A stretch of DNA of 64,000 nt from Pseudomonadota bacterium (GCA_023435725.1 JAEYRD010000027.1:1-64000); one strand, 5' to 3'. Counted from the stretch's first letter, positions 45,449 to 54,326 are shown. Program-made: numbers and translations. The notes: generated by a model from the letters alone, not told the origin.

Positions 45449-46915
45449 ATGATGACTGATGGTTCCGGCCAAACGGCCTTCCCGCCGGCGCCGACTGGCC
45501 TCGGCGCGCTCACTGCAACCGAGATCATGGCGGGTTACCGGCGCAAGGCGTTCACCCCGCGCGATGTCGTCGACGACACCATCGTCGCACTCGAGGTGGC
45601 GAACGAGGCCTGCAATGCGGTGGTGACGCCGATGTACGAGCAGGCGAGGGCAGAGGCCGATCGTCTCACGAAAGAGATGCGTGCAGGCGAAGTCAAGGGG
45701 CCGCTCGCCGGCGTGCCCGTCACGATCAAGGACCTCGTCTTCGTCGCGGGCGTGCCGGCCTATGGCGGCTCGCCGATGAACAAGAGCTTTGTGCCCGAGG
45801 CCGATGCCGCCGTCGTGTCGGCGCTGAAGGCGTCGGGCGCGATCATCACCTGCAAGACCACGACCTGCGAGTCCGGTTACAAGCTGACGGCCGACAGCCC
45901 CGTCACCGGCACCACGCGCAATCCATGGAAGCTCGATCGCACCAGCGGCGGATCGAGCGGCGGCGCGGCGGCGGGGGTTGCCGCCGGCTGTGGCCCGATC
46001 GCGATCGGAACCGACGGCGTCGGCTCGATCCGTGTGCCCTCGTCCTTCTGCGGCGTGTTCGGGCTGAAGCCGACCTTCGGTCTCGTGCCGCGCTCGCCGG
46101 GCTTCTCCCCGCCATCCTGGGCTTCGCTCGCACATACCGGGCCGATCACGCGCACCGTCGCGGACGCTGCGCTGACGCTGGAGATCATAGCCGGCTACGA
46201 TCTGCGCGATCCCGCTAGCCTGCCGGTGACCTCGCGGCGGTTCGATACCAACGCAGCCCCGTTGAACGGCATTCGCATCGGCGCCAGCGTCGATCTCGGC
46301 TACGCGGCCGTCAGTCCTGATGTGCGTGCCGCGTTCAACAAGGCGATTGCCATTCTCGACTCCTGTGGAGCGCAGGTCACCATGGATGGTCCGGGTCTTG
46401 ATCCCGGCATTCTGGAACACACACTGAAGCCGATCGCCTTCACCGAGCAGGCTGCTGCCGTCGCGACCAAGACGACGGCCGATCTTGCAAGCTCCGAAGC
46501 CGACTACCGCGATGTCATCACGGCCGGCCGGCACTACAGCGGCATCGACTATATCGAAGCGAGCTATCGGCGCGGTCAGGCGCGCAATGCGTTCTTGAAA
46601 CTGTTCGAGCGCGTCGATGCGCTGGTGACGCCGACGGTGGCGGTGACGGCATTCGAGGCCGGCCGGATCGGCGTCGACAAGATCGACGGCAGCAAGGTCG
46701 ATCCGCATCTCGGCTGGTCGCCCTTCACCTGGCCGATCAATCTCGCCGGCCTTCCTGCCGCGACGCTGCCCTGCGGCTTCGATCGCGACGGCCTGCCGAT
46801 CGGCCTTCAGATCGTTGCCCCCTGGCTCGACGAGCCCACGATCTTCCGCATTGCCGCGGCGTTCGAGCAGGCGCAGCCCTGGGCGAAATTCTGGCCGCAG
46901 CTGGCGTTGAGCTAG
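45449..46915 (+). CDS. amidase signature family enzyme
   Basis: A 488-residue amidase with the Ser-cisSer-Lys triad: Lys in VPVTIKDLVFV (about 93), cis-Ser and nucleophile region in TSGGSSGGAAAGVAAGCGPIAIGTDGVGSIRVPSSFCG (about 168-206). It hydrolyses an amide or carbamoyl compound to acid and ammonia. Two adjacent ATGs (45449, 45452) follow AGGA; either is possible. As last gene of the ABC/Mo-hydroxylase operon it suggests the imported compound carries an amide or yields one after hydroxylation. Confidence 0.92.
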   Translation: MMTDGSGQTAFPPAPTGLGALTATEIMAGYRRKAFTPRDVVDDTIVALEVANEACNAVVTPMYEQARAEADRLTKEMRAGEVKGPLAGVPVTIKDLVFVAGVPAYGGSPMNKSFVPEADAAVVSALKASGAIITCKTTTCESGYKLTADSPVTGTTRNPWKLDRTSGGSSGGAAAGVAAGCGPIAIGTDGVGSIRVPSSFCGVFGLKPTFGLVPRSPGFSPPSWASLAHTGPITRTVADAALTLEIIAGYDLRDPASLPVTSRRFDTNAAPLNGIRIGASVDLGYAAVSPDVRAAFNKAIAILDSCGAQVTMDGPGLDPGILEHTLKPIAFTEQAAAVATKTTADLASSEADYRDVITAGRHYSGIDYIEASYRRGQARNAFLKLFERVDALVTPTVAVTAFEAGRIGVDKIDGSKVDPHLGWSPFTWPINLAGLPAATLPCGFDRDGLPIGLQIVAPWLDEPTIFRIAAAFEQAQPWAKFWPQLALS

Positions 46916-46939
46916 GAGAGCTTCGCGCAAAGGCGCAAA

Positions 46940-47839
46940 CTAGGACAACTCGATCGGAATGCCGCGCCCGCTGAGCTCTTCGTCGAGGCGCAGATAGTGC
47001 GCGAGATAGTCGTGCAGCGCGGTCGCTGCCTTCGACGTCGCGCCGCTGGATTTGTAGAGCAAGAGCTCGATCTTCGGCAGCGGTGGCAGGCCCTCGTTGG
47101 GGCCGATCTCGCGCATTGCGGGCACCAGCGCGCTGCGGCCGAGAACGGTTACGGCCATGCCGGCGAAGGCAGCGGCCTGCAGGCCCCCGACACTTTCGCT
47201 GACGCAGGCAACGCGCCATCGCAGGTTCGCGCGCTCCAGCGTATCGATCGCATAGTCGCGATAGATGTTGCCGGGCGGCAGCAGTGCGAGCGGGATCGGG
47301 TGCTCCTGGTGTGCGGCGGATTGCTCGCCGGTCATCCAGACCAGCTGCTCGCGCCGAACCACCTGGCCGCCGGTGAAGTCGTTCATGCGGGTGACGAGCG
47401 CGATGTCGACGTCGCCGCGCTTGACGAGACCGACGAGCGGCGTCGAGAGCGCGCAATTGAGCTCGACCTGGACGCGCGGAAAGGACTTTCGGAACACGCT
47501 GAGGATTTGCGGCAGCATGAACGCCGCGTAGAGGTCGGGCGTGCCGAGCACGACCTGGCCCTCGATCTCCTGCGACGCCAGTTGCGAAATCAGTTCGTCA
47601 TGCAACCGCAGGATGGATTTGGCGTAGGTGAGAACCGTGGTGCCGTCCTCAGTCAACGTCAGCCGCCGGCCGCCGTGCTCGAACAACTGCTTGCCGGTGA
47701 GCTCTTCCAGCCGCTGCAGTTGCAGTGTGATCGCCGGCTGGGTGCGGCCGAGCCGTCGCGCGGTCTCGGTGATACTGCCTGTCTCGACCACCGAGATCAG
47801 CGACCGGAGCATACGGATGTCGAGGCTGATGAGGTTCAT
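46940..47839 (-). CDS. LysR-family transcriptional regulator
   Basis: A 299-residue regulator. N-terminal winged HTH: DIRMLRSLISVVETGSITETARRLGRTQPAITLQLQRLEELTGKQLFEHGGRRLTLTEDG (about 7-65); the rest is the periplasmic-binding-like effector domain. It is convergent with the amidase gene at the end of the operon, so it may control that operon from a distance or only itself. A LysR-box lies just upstream of its start. Confidence 0.92.
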   Translation of the reverse strand: MNLISLDIRMLRSLISVVETGSITETARRLGRTQPAITLQLQRLEELTGKQLFEHGGRRLTLTEDGTTVLTYAKSILRLHDELISQLASQEIEGQVVLGTPDLYAAFMLPQILSVFRKSFPRVQVELNCALSTPLVGLVKRGDVDIALVTRMNDFTGGQVVRREQLVWMTGEQSAAHQEHPIPLALLPPGNIYRDYAIDTLERANLRWRVACVSESVGGLQAAAFAGMAVTVLGRSALVPAMREIGPNEGLPPLPKIELLLYKSSGATSKAATALHDYLAHYLRLDEELSGRGIPIELS

Positions 47840-47851
47840 GTGGCGTCCATA

Positions 47852-47870
47852 TTGCCTGAACTTTATGCAA
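47852..47870. promoter_or_regulatory. LysR-type binding site
   Basis: TTGC-N11-GCAA, an interrupted dyad of the T-N11-A type, located 13 bases before the LysR start codon. Position and form suggest autoregulation. The remaining sequence up to 48149 shows no gene. Confidence 0.5.
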
Positions 47871-48154
47871 GATCCGTGCTAATCTTGAGCCGGCCTTTTC
47901 TGTTCGGGGCAACGCACGATCTTCAGCGGTTTGTATCTTCGTGCCAGGCCCAGCTCTGTCGCGACGTCCTCGAGGAAAGCGGGCCGCGGGATGGGGCGGC
48001 GTCTCTTGCGGATGGTACTCTCCCGGGCAGCGCGATCAATTGGGGGACAAGAGCTCTGCGCAGCGTCGAGTGATGTATTTCAACCACACTGAGCGAAGAA
48101 CCGTTGAGCGTTGCCACGAACTCGTTTGACGCGACCAAAGCGGAGACCCTACGG

Positions 48155-48345
48155 TCGTTTCGACGGCTCCCTTCGGGGATTAATAGGGAATGCGGTGCAG
48201 GGGATTTGCCCTTATGCCGCAGCTGCCCCCGCAACTGTAAGCGGTGAACCTCGCGTCATATGCCACTGGGAATCTCGGTCCTGGGAAGGCGACGTAAGGT
48301 AACGACCCGCGAGCCAGGAGACCTGCCGTCAGCCGTGGTCACACG
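48155..48345 (+). promoter_or_regulatory. cobalamin (AdoCbl) riboswitch
   Basis: The conserved pieces appear in order: CTCCCTTCGGGGATTAATAG GGAATGCGGTG near 48167-48197, the GCCGC-AGCTGCCCCCGCAACTG TAAGCGG segment near 48216-48244, GCCACTGGG near 48262, CTGGGAAGGCG near 48281, and the B12 box GAGCCAGGAGACCTGCC at 48311-48327. Cobalamin binding should lower expression of the downstream receptor and cobalt genes. A hairpin at 48379-48410 (arms TTCAC..CGGAGC and GCTCCG..GTGAA) between aptamer and start codon could be the switch element; it has no T-run, so translational control is more likely. Confidence 0.93.
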
Positions 48346-48458
48346 CGAAGATGTCGGTCGGGGAGTACAGACATTAGCTTCACCGGAGCATTTCGGCGCT
48401 CCGCCGTGAAACCTCGTTCGCTGTGACGTGCCACTGACGTCATACCGAGGTTTCCCGC

Positions 48459-50717
48459 ATGCCTTCCGTTTCTGCTGTCCCGCGCCGTCGCGCGGTTTGG
48501 CTGGCAACCAGCTTCATTGTTCCCGTCCTTCTCCTCAACGTGAGGGCCGCCCGCGCGCAGCAAGCTGTCGCCGCGCAATTGCCGCCGATTGAAGTGACCA
48601 AGCCCGATGATCAGAACCGCACGCGCGCCAGGCCGACCGGCGATGGCGGCGACACGACGAGGCGGCGGGCGGCACCGAAGGTCGCCGCGAGCGGCGCGCC
48701 GGCGGGCGATGGATCCGGCTCATCCGGCGCAGGCGGTGAGGTGGCCGCCGGCAACGGAGGCATTGTCGGGGCCGCCACGACCGTCATCACGGCCGCGGAC
48801 ATCGCAAATTCGCCGTCGCAGACACTCGCCGAGATCATCGCGACGCAGACACCGGGGGCCCAGATTACGACGCTCTATGGTGGTCCGGTCGCTGCGAAGA
48901 CGAGCGTCGATCTGCGCGGCTTTGGTGCCTTCGCCACCGCCAACACCCTGGTGCTGATCAACGGCCGGCGGTTGAACGACATCAACATGGCGCAGGTGGA
49001 TCTCTCCACCATCCCGCTCAATTCCATCGAGCGCATCGAGATCACGCGCGGCAATTCCGGTGCGGTGCTGTATGGCGACAACGCGATCGGCGGCGTGATC
49101 AACATCGTCACCAAGAACGGCGTCGGCGGGCCTCCCGTCACCGCACGCGTCGAGGCCGGCTTCGGTTCGTTCAACACCCGGCTCGGGAATGTCTCGACCT
49201 CGCTCAATTCCGGCCCGTGGTCGACGTCGTTCTATGGCAATGTCGTGAAGACCGACGGCTACCGCGACAATAATCGCTACTCCCAGGAGAACGGGGTCGG
49301 CAATCTGAACTACACGACGCCCGACCTGACCGCCTTCCTGACCGTGACCGGCGACAATCAGGAACTGCGGCTGCCGGGCGGCCGACTTGTCGATCCATCG
49401 ATCGGGGTCGACGAGCTCGCAACCAATCGAAAGGGGACCAGCACCCCGTTCGACTACGCGAACCAGCAGGGCTGGAGCGCGACAGCAGGCTTCGCGAAGA
49501 CCTTGGTCAACGGCGTCGATCTCATCGTCGACGGCGGCGTGCGCAACAAGAAGCAGCAGAGTGCGTTCTTCTCGAGCCCCACGCCGGTTCCGGCGCTCTT
49601 CACGTCGACCTTTGTCGACGCCGATCTGACGACGTGGTCGATCACGCCGCGGCTCAGCGTGAAGAGCCTCATGTTCGGAATGCCGTCGCAGCTGCTGACC
49701 GGCATCGACTATTACGATGCGAGCTTCCAGCAGAACCGCGGCGCCGGCCAGGGACTCGCTTCCTGGCACAATTACGACCTCAGGCAGCAGACGGTCGCGG
49801 GCTATTTTCAGCACACATTGGGCGTCACGCCCATGACCGATGTCTCCTACGGCGCGCGGGTGCAAAACTTCAACCTCTCTGCACGAGACAATTTTGCCCC
49901 GACAGCTCCGTTCAACACCGACATAGGTGCGCTGCCGCTCAACAGCAACGAGACCCAATATGCGCTGCACCTTGGTGTCGAGCATCACCTCAACGACATC
50001 TTCACGCTGTTCGGCCGCGGCGCGCGTGCGTTTCGCACGCCCGACGTCGATGAGCGGGTGTCGTCGGGGCCGGCATTTGATCCATTTACTTTTGCTGCGA
50101 TCCCGCGAACCTTCCAGCTCAAGACCCAGACGTCGCAGGACGTCGAAGGCGGGCTTCGTATCAAGTCAGGCGGACTGCAGTTCCAAAGCAGTCTCTATCT
50201 CATGGACCTCACCAACGAGATCCACTTCAACCCTGTGCTGTTCTACAACACCAATCTCGATCCGACCCGCCGCTACGGCTCGGAAACCAGCCTGTCGTAT
50301 CGGGTCAATGACGCTCTGCTGCTGCGCTCCGGCATGGCCGTGACACGGGCGATATTCCGCGAGGGCATCTGGGCCGGCAACGACGTGCCGCTGGTGTCGC
50401 GCTACACGGCGAATGTGGGCGTCACCTGGAACATCTGGCAGAACTATGTCGTGCTCGACGCCACCGCGCGCTTCTGGAGCGAGCGGCGGATGGACAACGA
50501 TCAGGCCGGCACGCAAAAGCCGATTCCCGCCAACGGCACGATCGACCTCAAGCTCAGCGGCCAGTACGAGCGCTACTTCTGGTCTTTCAGCGTCAACAAT
50601 GTGCTGAACGCTCTTTATTACGACTATGCGATCGCGAGTACCTTCACGGACGGTCGCTTTAGCGCGTATCCGCTGCCCGGGCGCACCTATCTGCTCAAGG
50701 CCGGCGCTACGTTCTGA
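48459..50717 (+). CDS. TonB-dependent outer-membrane receptor, probably for cobalamin
   Basis: A 752-residue receptor. A signal peptide (RRRAVWLATSFIVPVLLLNVRAARA, about 8-32) is followed by a TonB-box-like stretch LPPIEVTKP, an unusually long Gly/Ala/Arg-rich linker (to about 105), and the plug with VDLRGFGAFATANTLVLINGRRLNDINMAQVDLSTIP and IEITRGNSGAVLYGDNAIGGVINIVT. The barrel follows and ends with RTYLLKAGATF, the aromatic terminus of outer-membrane barrels. The riboswitch directly upstream argues for vitamin B12 or a cobalt complex as ligand (BtuB role). ATG 48459. Confidence 0.92.
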   Translation: MPSVSAVPRRRAVWLATSFIVPVLLLNVRAARAQQAVAAQLPPIEVTKPDDQNRTRARPTGDGGDTTRRRAAPKVAASGAPAGDGSGSSGAGGEVAAGNGGIVGAATTVITAADIANSPSQTLAEIIATQTPGAQITTLYGGPVAAKTSVDLRGFGAFATANTLVLINGRRLNDINMAQVDLSTIPLNSIERIEITRGNSGAVLYGDNAIGGVINIVTKNGVGGPPVTARVEAGFGSFNTRLGNVSTSLNSGPWSTSFYGNVVKTDGYRDNNRYSQENGVGNLNYTTPDLTAFLTVTGDNQELRLPGGRLVDPSIGVDELATNRKGTSTPFDYANQQGWSATAGFAKTLVNGVDLIVDGGVRNKKQQSAFFSSPTPVPALFTSTFVDADLTTWSITPRLSVKSLMFGMPSQLLTGIDYYDASFQQNRGAGQGLASWHNYDLRQQTVAGYFQHTLGVTPMTDVSYGARVQNFNLSARDNFAPTAPFNTDIGALPLNSNETQYALHLGVEHHLNDIFTLFGRGARAFRTPDVDERVSSGPAFDPFTFAAIPRTFQLKTQTSQDVEGGLRIKSGGLQFQSSLYLMDLTNEIHFNPVLFYNTNLDPTRRYGSETSLSYRVNDALLLRSGMAVTRAIFREGIWAGNDVPLVSRYTANVGVTWNIWQNYVVLDATARFWSERRMDNDQAGTQKPIPANGTIDLKLSGQYERYFWSFSVNNVLNALYYDYAIASTFTDGRFSAYPLPGRTYLLKAGATF

Positions 50718-50823
50718 GGCGCATCCAAAGTCGCACGGCGCCCGATGGACGCACTTCATTGACCTCGATAGGGCTGTCATAAGCCCACAAATGTACTAGA
50801 ATTCGAAAACAAGGAGATCACAC

Positions 50824-51402
50824 ATGGCCCTCAGCATCCTGCCGCCCCACACCGACCATTGCCGGCTTCACCCGGTTGAACCGCGTTATGCGTCGATGTT
50901 CTGCTTTGCCCTGCTGACGGCGTCATGCGCGCTCGCGAGTTTTGCGCTTGCCTGTGCAACGCCCTTCGCAGCCTTTGCAGTCGTGGCGGCGGCCATGCTG
51001 CCGCTGCGTCCGGCGCTGCTGGCCGTCACCGGCGCCTGGCTCGTGAACCAGTGCATCGGGGTTGGCGTGCTGCACTATCCCGTTGACGCCAGCACGATCG
51101 CCTGGGGCTTTGTCATCGGCGCCGCTGCGCTTCTATCGACTGCGGCGGCGTCCGCCGTGCTCCGCCTGCTGCCGCAGGGCCGCACGCCGCTGATGCTGGC
51201 CGTCACGCTCGTTGTCGCCTATGCGGCCTACCAGCTCGCGCTGTTCGCCGCGACGCCGGCCCTGGGTGGAGAGGGCGCCTTCACCGCCGCCATCGTGACG
51301 CGCATTGGACTGACCAGCGCGGTCTGGCTCGCCGGACTCGTGGCCGCCTGCGAAATCGTCCGTCTGCTTGATCTCTTTGGGCGCGGACGCGCGACTGCTT
51401 GA
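50824..51402 (+). CDS. uncharacterised membrane protein of the B12 operon
   Basis: Not recognised with certainty. A 192-residue hydrophobic protein with five or six predicted helices (for example FCFALLTASCALASFALACATPFAAFAVVAAAML and MLAVTLVVAYAAYQLALFAATPAL). The polar N-terminus HTDHCRLHPVEPRY is rich in His and Cys and may bind metal. AAGGAG lies about nine bases before ATG 50824. Its place between the cobalamin receptor and CbtB/CbtA suggests a part in cobalt or cobalamin handling; this is inference from context. Confidence 0.75.
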   Translation: MALSILPPHTDHCRLHPVEPRYASMFCFALLTASCALASFALACATPFAAFAVVAAAMLPLRPALLAVTGAWLVNQCIGVGVLHYPVDASTIAWGFVIGAAALLSTAAASAVLRLLPQGRTPLMLAVTLVVAYAAYQLALFAATPALGGEGAFTAAIVTRIGLTSAVWLAGLVAACEIVRLLDLFGRGRATA

Positions 51403-51695
51403 GCGGCGAGGCCCATTGGCGCGACGACATCGCGTCGCTGGTCTTTGCTGTCACCGGACATGGCGCGATCTGCGCCGTGCACCGGGGCGCTTTCCGGACG
51501 CTGCTCGGTGCCGAGCCGTCGCCGGAGGACTGCCTCGGGTATTTCCGGCGGTTTGAGACAGCCTTTCGGGCGGCCGCCAGCACCAAGATCGCCCGCAGGG
51601 ACATTCCTGCGGGGACTAGCCTGCATCTTACCAGTCGCGACATCGCCCGGAAGCTGCTAGAAGACGCGCAAACCGCCAACGGAGAACAGCCATGA
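51399..51695 (+). CDS. small hypothetical protein of the B12 operon
   Basis: A 98-residue soluble protein starting with TTG that overlaps the previous stop by four bases. It reads SGEAHWRDDIASLVFAVTG, then CAVHRGAFRTLLGAEPSPEDCLGYFRRFETAFRAAASTKIARRDIPAGTSLHLTSRDIARKL. The arrangement (short strand segment, AF-type helix, then RKI/DIP) loosely recalls the small DUF1488-type proteins, but I am not sure. Translational coupling to both neighbours (next gene starts four bases before its stop) indicates a real gene; function unknown. Confidence 0.65.
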   Translation: MSGEAHWRDDIASLVFAVTGHGAICAVHRGAFRTLLGAEPSPEDCLGYFRRFETAFRAAASTKIARRDIPAGTSLHLTSRDIARKLLEDAQTANGEQP

Positions 51696-51904
51696 GCCAA
51701 CCCCAGCTCACGAACGCCCAGGTCATGAACGACCAGGTCACGCATCTTCCGGTCGCAGCCGGGCAGGTGGGACGGCTTTCGCAGGTTTTGATGGCGATGG
51801 TGCTGGGCGTCTTCGTCGTCGGCATGGTCGGCTTCTCGCACATCGACGTCGTCCACAATGCCGCGCACGATGTGCGCCACTCGAACGCCTTCCCCTGCCA
51901 CTGA
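51692..51904 (+). CDS. cbtB: cobalt transporter subunit CbtB
   Basis: A 70-residue single-helix membrane protein: LSQVLMAMVLGVFVVGMVGFSHIDVVHNAAHDVRHSNAFPCH. The helix followed by a His-rich C-terminus ending FPCH is the hallmark of CbtB, predicted with CbtA to import cobalt and typically found under B12 riboswitches. Its start overlaps the 98-residue gene's stop by four bases; CbtA follows after ten bases. Confidence 0.88.
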   Translation: MSQPQLTNAQVMNDQVTHLPVAAGQVGRLSQVLMAMVLGVFVVGMVGFSHIDVVHNAAHDVRHSNAFPCH

Positions 51905-51914
51905 CCGAGGTGGA

Positions 51915-52667
51915 ATGAGCACGTTTCGCTCGATCGTTTTCTCGTCGGTCATTGCCGGCTTCATCGTCGGTCTCATCGTCACAGTCGCCCAGCAGTTCGG
52001 CACCGTTCCCCTGATCCTGAAGGCCGAGGTCTACGAGAAGGCCGCGGAGACGCACCAGCACGACGCCGCGGCGCCGCAGGCGACTGCGGCCGGTCATGAC
52101 CATGCAGCTCACAGCCACGCTGACCACGACCACGGCGCCGAAGCGTGGGAGCCGCGCGACGGGCTGGAGCGCAATGCCTATACGGCTGCCGCGAACGTGC
52201 TGACCGCGATCGGATTTGCATTGCTTCTGGCCGGCTTCTTCGCGGTCCGCAGCGGAGCGACCGGCGAGGCCGTCACCTGGCACGAAGGTCTGATGTGGGG
52301 CTTGGCGGGCTTTGCCGTATTCACGATCGCGCCCGGCTTGGGCCTGTCGCCGGACCTGCCTGGCGTACCCGCCGCGCCTCTGCTGTCGCGTCAGATCTGG
52401 TGGCTCGCGGCGGTGCTGGCGACGGCTGCAGGCCTGGGCCTGATTGTCTTTCGCCGCTCCGTGCCGGCGGCTATCGCGGGCGTGATTCTGCTGGCGTTGC
52501 CGCATCTGATCGGTGCGCCGGAGCTGGAGCATGTCGAAACCAACGTCCCATCATCGCTGTCTCACCAGTTCGTGGTCGCGGTGACCCTCACGAGCCTGGT
52601 CTTCTGGTCGCTCCTGGGCGCGGTGACGAGCGCGATGTTTGCGCGATTGGACGACGTTCCCCGCTAA
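51915..52667 (+). CDS. cbtA: cobalt transporter subunit CbtA
   Basis: A 250-residue membrane protein with about five to six helices. It starts STFRSIVFSSVIAGFIVGLIVTVAQQFGTVPLILKAEVYE, then a His-rich loop (HQHDAAAPQATAAGHDHAAHSHADHDHG, about 50-77) likely to bind Co(II), and continues with NVLTAIGFALLLAGFFAV and later helices. Matches predicted CbtA cobalt permeases. Last intact gene of the B12-riboswitch cluster. Confidence 0.9.
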   Translation: MSTFRSIVFSSVIAGFIVGLIVTVAQQFGTVPLILKAEVYEKAAETHQHDAAAPQATAAGHDHAAHSHADHDHGAEAWEPRDGLERNAYTAAANVLTAIGFALLLAGFFAVRSGATGEAVTWHEGLMWGLAGFAVFTIAPGLGLSPDLPGVPAAPLLSRQIWWLAAVLATAAGLGLIVFRRSVPAAIAGVILLALPHLIGAPELEHVETNVPSSLSHQFVVAVTLTSLVFWSLLGAVTSAMFARLDDVPR

Positions 52668-52685
52668 AACCCGTAAGGGACCCGC

Positions 52686-52814
52686 GAGGCTGCCGAGCTC
52701 GAAGCCGCGCATGGCCGCGACTCGATGCCGCGCGGCTTCCTCGGTCTCAACGCCGCGCTCTGCGAGCAGTACATGCAATTCATCGCCAACCGGCGTTCCG
52801 CCATCAGTCTCTGA
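52686..52814 (+). pseudogene. remnant of class I ribonucleotide reductase beta subunit
   Basis: A 42-codon stretch open to TGA 52814 reads LEAAHGRDSMPRGFLGLNAALC then EQYMQFIANRRSAISL. It matches the late helical part of NrdB; E. coli NrdB has IGLNKDILCQYVEYITNIR at the same place. The frame has no start, and it stops where NrdB normally continues for about 60 residues with the alpha-binding tail. In other alphaproteobacteria cobalamin riboswitches control the B12-independent class I reductase, so this looks like the leftover of a gene once in this regulon. Overlaps the 57-residue minus-strand gene by 11 bases. Confidence 0.65.
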
Positions 52815-52977
52815 AGGCTGAAGCGTGCGTTTGCGTCCTCTTTTCGGGACGACTGTCGGCTTGCTCGTTGGTTGTGGCGACCGGCGGGAATATGCTGTCG
52901 TAGATCGCGCGGGCCTCGCGAATGAGGCGCTCGCGCTCGAGTTCGGATTTCGGAACGAATCGAACGACGTTGTTCAT
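52804..52977 (-). CDS. 57-residue hypothetical protein
   Basis: A short charged protein: MNNVVRFVPKSELERERLIREARAIYDSIFPP followed by a polar tail. AGGAGAGAG lies about six bases upstream of the ATG, supporting translation. The helical, Arg/Glu-rich first half recalls short rhizobial hypothetical proteins; no function known. It lies between the nrdB remnant and a dispersed repeat. Confidence 0.55.
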   Translation of the reverse strand: MNNVVRFVPKSELERERLIREARAIYDSIFPPVATTNEQADSRPEKRTQTHASAFRD

Positions 52978-52995
52978 GTCCGCTCTCTCTCCTAA

Positions 52996-53071
52996 GAGCA
53001 TGATCCGGAAAAGTGTGAAGCGGTTTTCCCTCGCGACAAATGCGGAACGCGTTTGCGCGGAGATCATGCTC
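52996..53071. repeat. dispersed repeat with GAGCATGATC inverted ends
   Basis: A 76-bp element with matching ends GAGCATGATC (52996-53005) and GATCATGCTC (53062-53071). The internal sequence including AAGTGTGAAGCGGTTTTCC is one I recognise as highly repeated in Bradyrhizobium, Rhodopseudomonas and relatives. Intergenic; no coding content. Confidence 0.7.
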
Positions 53072-53081
53072 AAACAACAAC

Positions 53082-53124
53082 CTAAAGCGCGATGACGATT
53101 CATCCCAATCTCATCGCGCTTTAG
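53082..53124. repeat. hairpin repeat at the 3' end of zigA
   Basis: A perfect 14-bp inverted repeat CTAAAGCGCGATGA / TCATCGCGCTTTAG around a 15-base loop. Its right arm includes the zigA stop codon (53121-53123). It also has the look of a common rhizobial dispersed repeat, and may serve as the transcript end. Confidence 0.65.
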
Positions 53125-54326
53125 ACGGTTTCGTCGGCGCGGCGCCAGATCGGGAACGGGTCTGCGAGCTTCGCCCATTCCTTGACGTTCATTGCGGGCT
53201 TGCCCGGTACGAGGCAGGCGTCCAGACGGGCGCGGAGCGAAGCTTCATCCATGCCTGCGCCGATGAAGACGATTTCCTGGCGCCGGTCGCCATAGACGTC
53301 GTTCCAGTTCGCACGCAGCTGCTTCCGCCAGAACGGGTCGTCCGGCCATCGTTCGGCGGGCACGCTCGCCCACCAGAAACCAAGTGCCTGGGTGCGCGTG
53401 ATCGAACCGGCCTGACTGATCTCGCCGAGCCATTGTGGGCGCGTTGCGAGCCAGAAATGCCCCTTGGCGCGAATGACGCCGGGCCATGGCTCCTTGATGA
53501 ACTTGTCGAACCTGGCTGGATCGAACGGTCGGCGCGCGCGATAGACGAAGTTCGTCACGCCGTATTCCTCGGACTCCGGGACATGGTCCGCAAAGCCGTA
53601 GAGCTCCTTGTACCAGAGCGGATGCTGCTGCGCCTTTTCGAAGTCGAAGCGGCCGGTGTCGAGAATGCGATCGAAAGCGACCTGGCTCTGGTTGGTTTCG
53701 ATGAGGTCCGCTTCCGGGTTCAGGGCGCGGATGATTTTGCGCGCGGCCTCGCGCTGCTCCGGTGAGGCGTCATCGATCTTGTTGAGAACGATCACGTCGG
53801 CGAACTCGATCTGCTCGACCAGCAGATCGACCAGCGTGCGGTTGTCGTTCTTGAGCGCCTGCCCGCGTTGTTCGAGAAACTCGGTCGACGAATAGTCCTT
53901 GAGCAGATTCACGGCGTCGACAACGGTGACCATGGTGTCGAGGCGCGCCACATCGGAGAGGCTTTGGCCGTCCTCAGAGCGGAAGTCGAACGTCGCAGCA
54001 ACCGGCAGCGGCTCGGAGATGCCGGTCGACTCGATCAGCAGATAGTCGAAGCGGTTGTTCTCCGCAAGGGCGCGCACTTCCTCGAGGAGATCGTCTCGCA
54101 GGGTGCAGCAGATGCAGCCGTTCGTCATCTCGACGAGTTTCTCATCAGTCCGCGACAGGTTCGCACCGCCAGCGCGAACCAGGTCCGCATCGATGTTCAC
54201 TTCGCTCATGTCGTTGACGATCACCGCCACCTTCAGGCTGTGCCGGTTGTTCAGGACGTGGTTCAGCAAAGTGGTCTTTCCAGCCCCGAGGAAGCCGGAC
54301 AAGACCGTGACGGGCAGTTTTTGCAT
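53121..54326 (-). CDS. zigA: zinc metallochaperone GTPase (COG0523, ZigA type)
   Basis: A 401-residue P-loop GTPase of the CobW/COG0523 family. Walker A is GFLGAGKTTLLNH (about 11-23), the metal-binding CxCC motif is NGCICCTLRDDL (about 69-80), Walker B/G3 lies in LLIESTGISEP, and VLNKID is the guanine motif. A C-terminal CobW_C domain includes TRTQALGFWWASVPAERWPDDPFW, typical of the 400-residue ZigA subgroup. It hands zinc to client enzymes in zinc shortage. The perfect Zur-type palindrome upstream supports zinc, not cobalamin, function despite the nearby B12 genes. Confidence 0.9.
   Translation of the reverse strand: MQKLPVTVLSGFLGAGKTTLLNHVLNNRHSLKVAVIVNDMSEVNIDADLVRAGGANLSRTDEKLVEMTNGCICCTLRDDLLEEVRALAENNRFDYLLIESTGISEPLPVAATFDFRSEDGQSLSDVARLDTMVTVVDAVNLLKDYSSTEFLEQRGQALKNDNRTLVDLLVEQIEFADVIVLNKIDDASPEQREAARKIIRALNPEADLIETNQSQVAFDRILDTGRFDFEKAQQHPLWYKELYGFADHVPESEEYGVTNFVYRARRPFDPARFDKFIKEPWPGVIRAKGHFWLATRPQWLGEISQAGSITRTQALGFWWASVPAERWPDDPFWRKQLRANWNDVYGDRRQEIVFIGAGMDEASLRARLDACLVPGKPAMNVKEWAKLADPFPIWRRADETV

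Noticed and set aside
53121..54326. CobW cobalamin-biosynthesis protein
   Set aside because: Same superfamily, but the 400-residue ZigA-type C-terminus and the Zur-type palindrome point to zinc.
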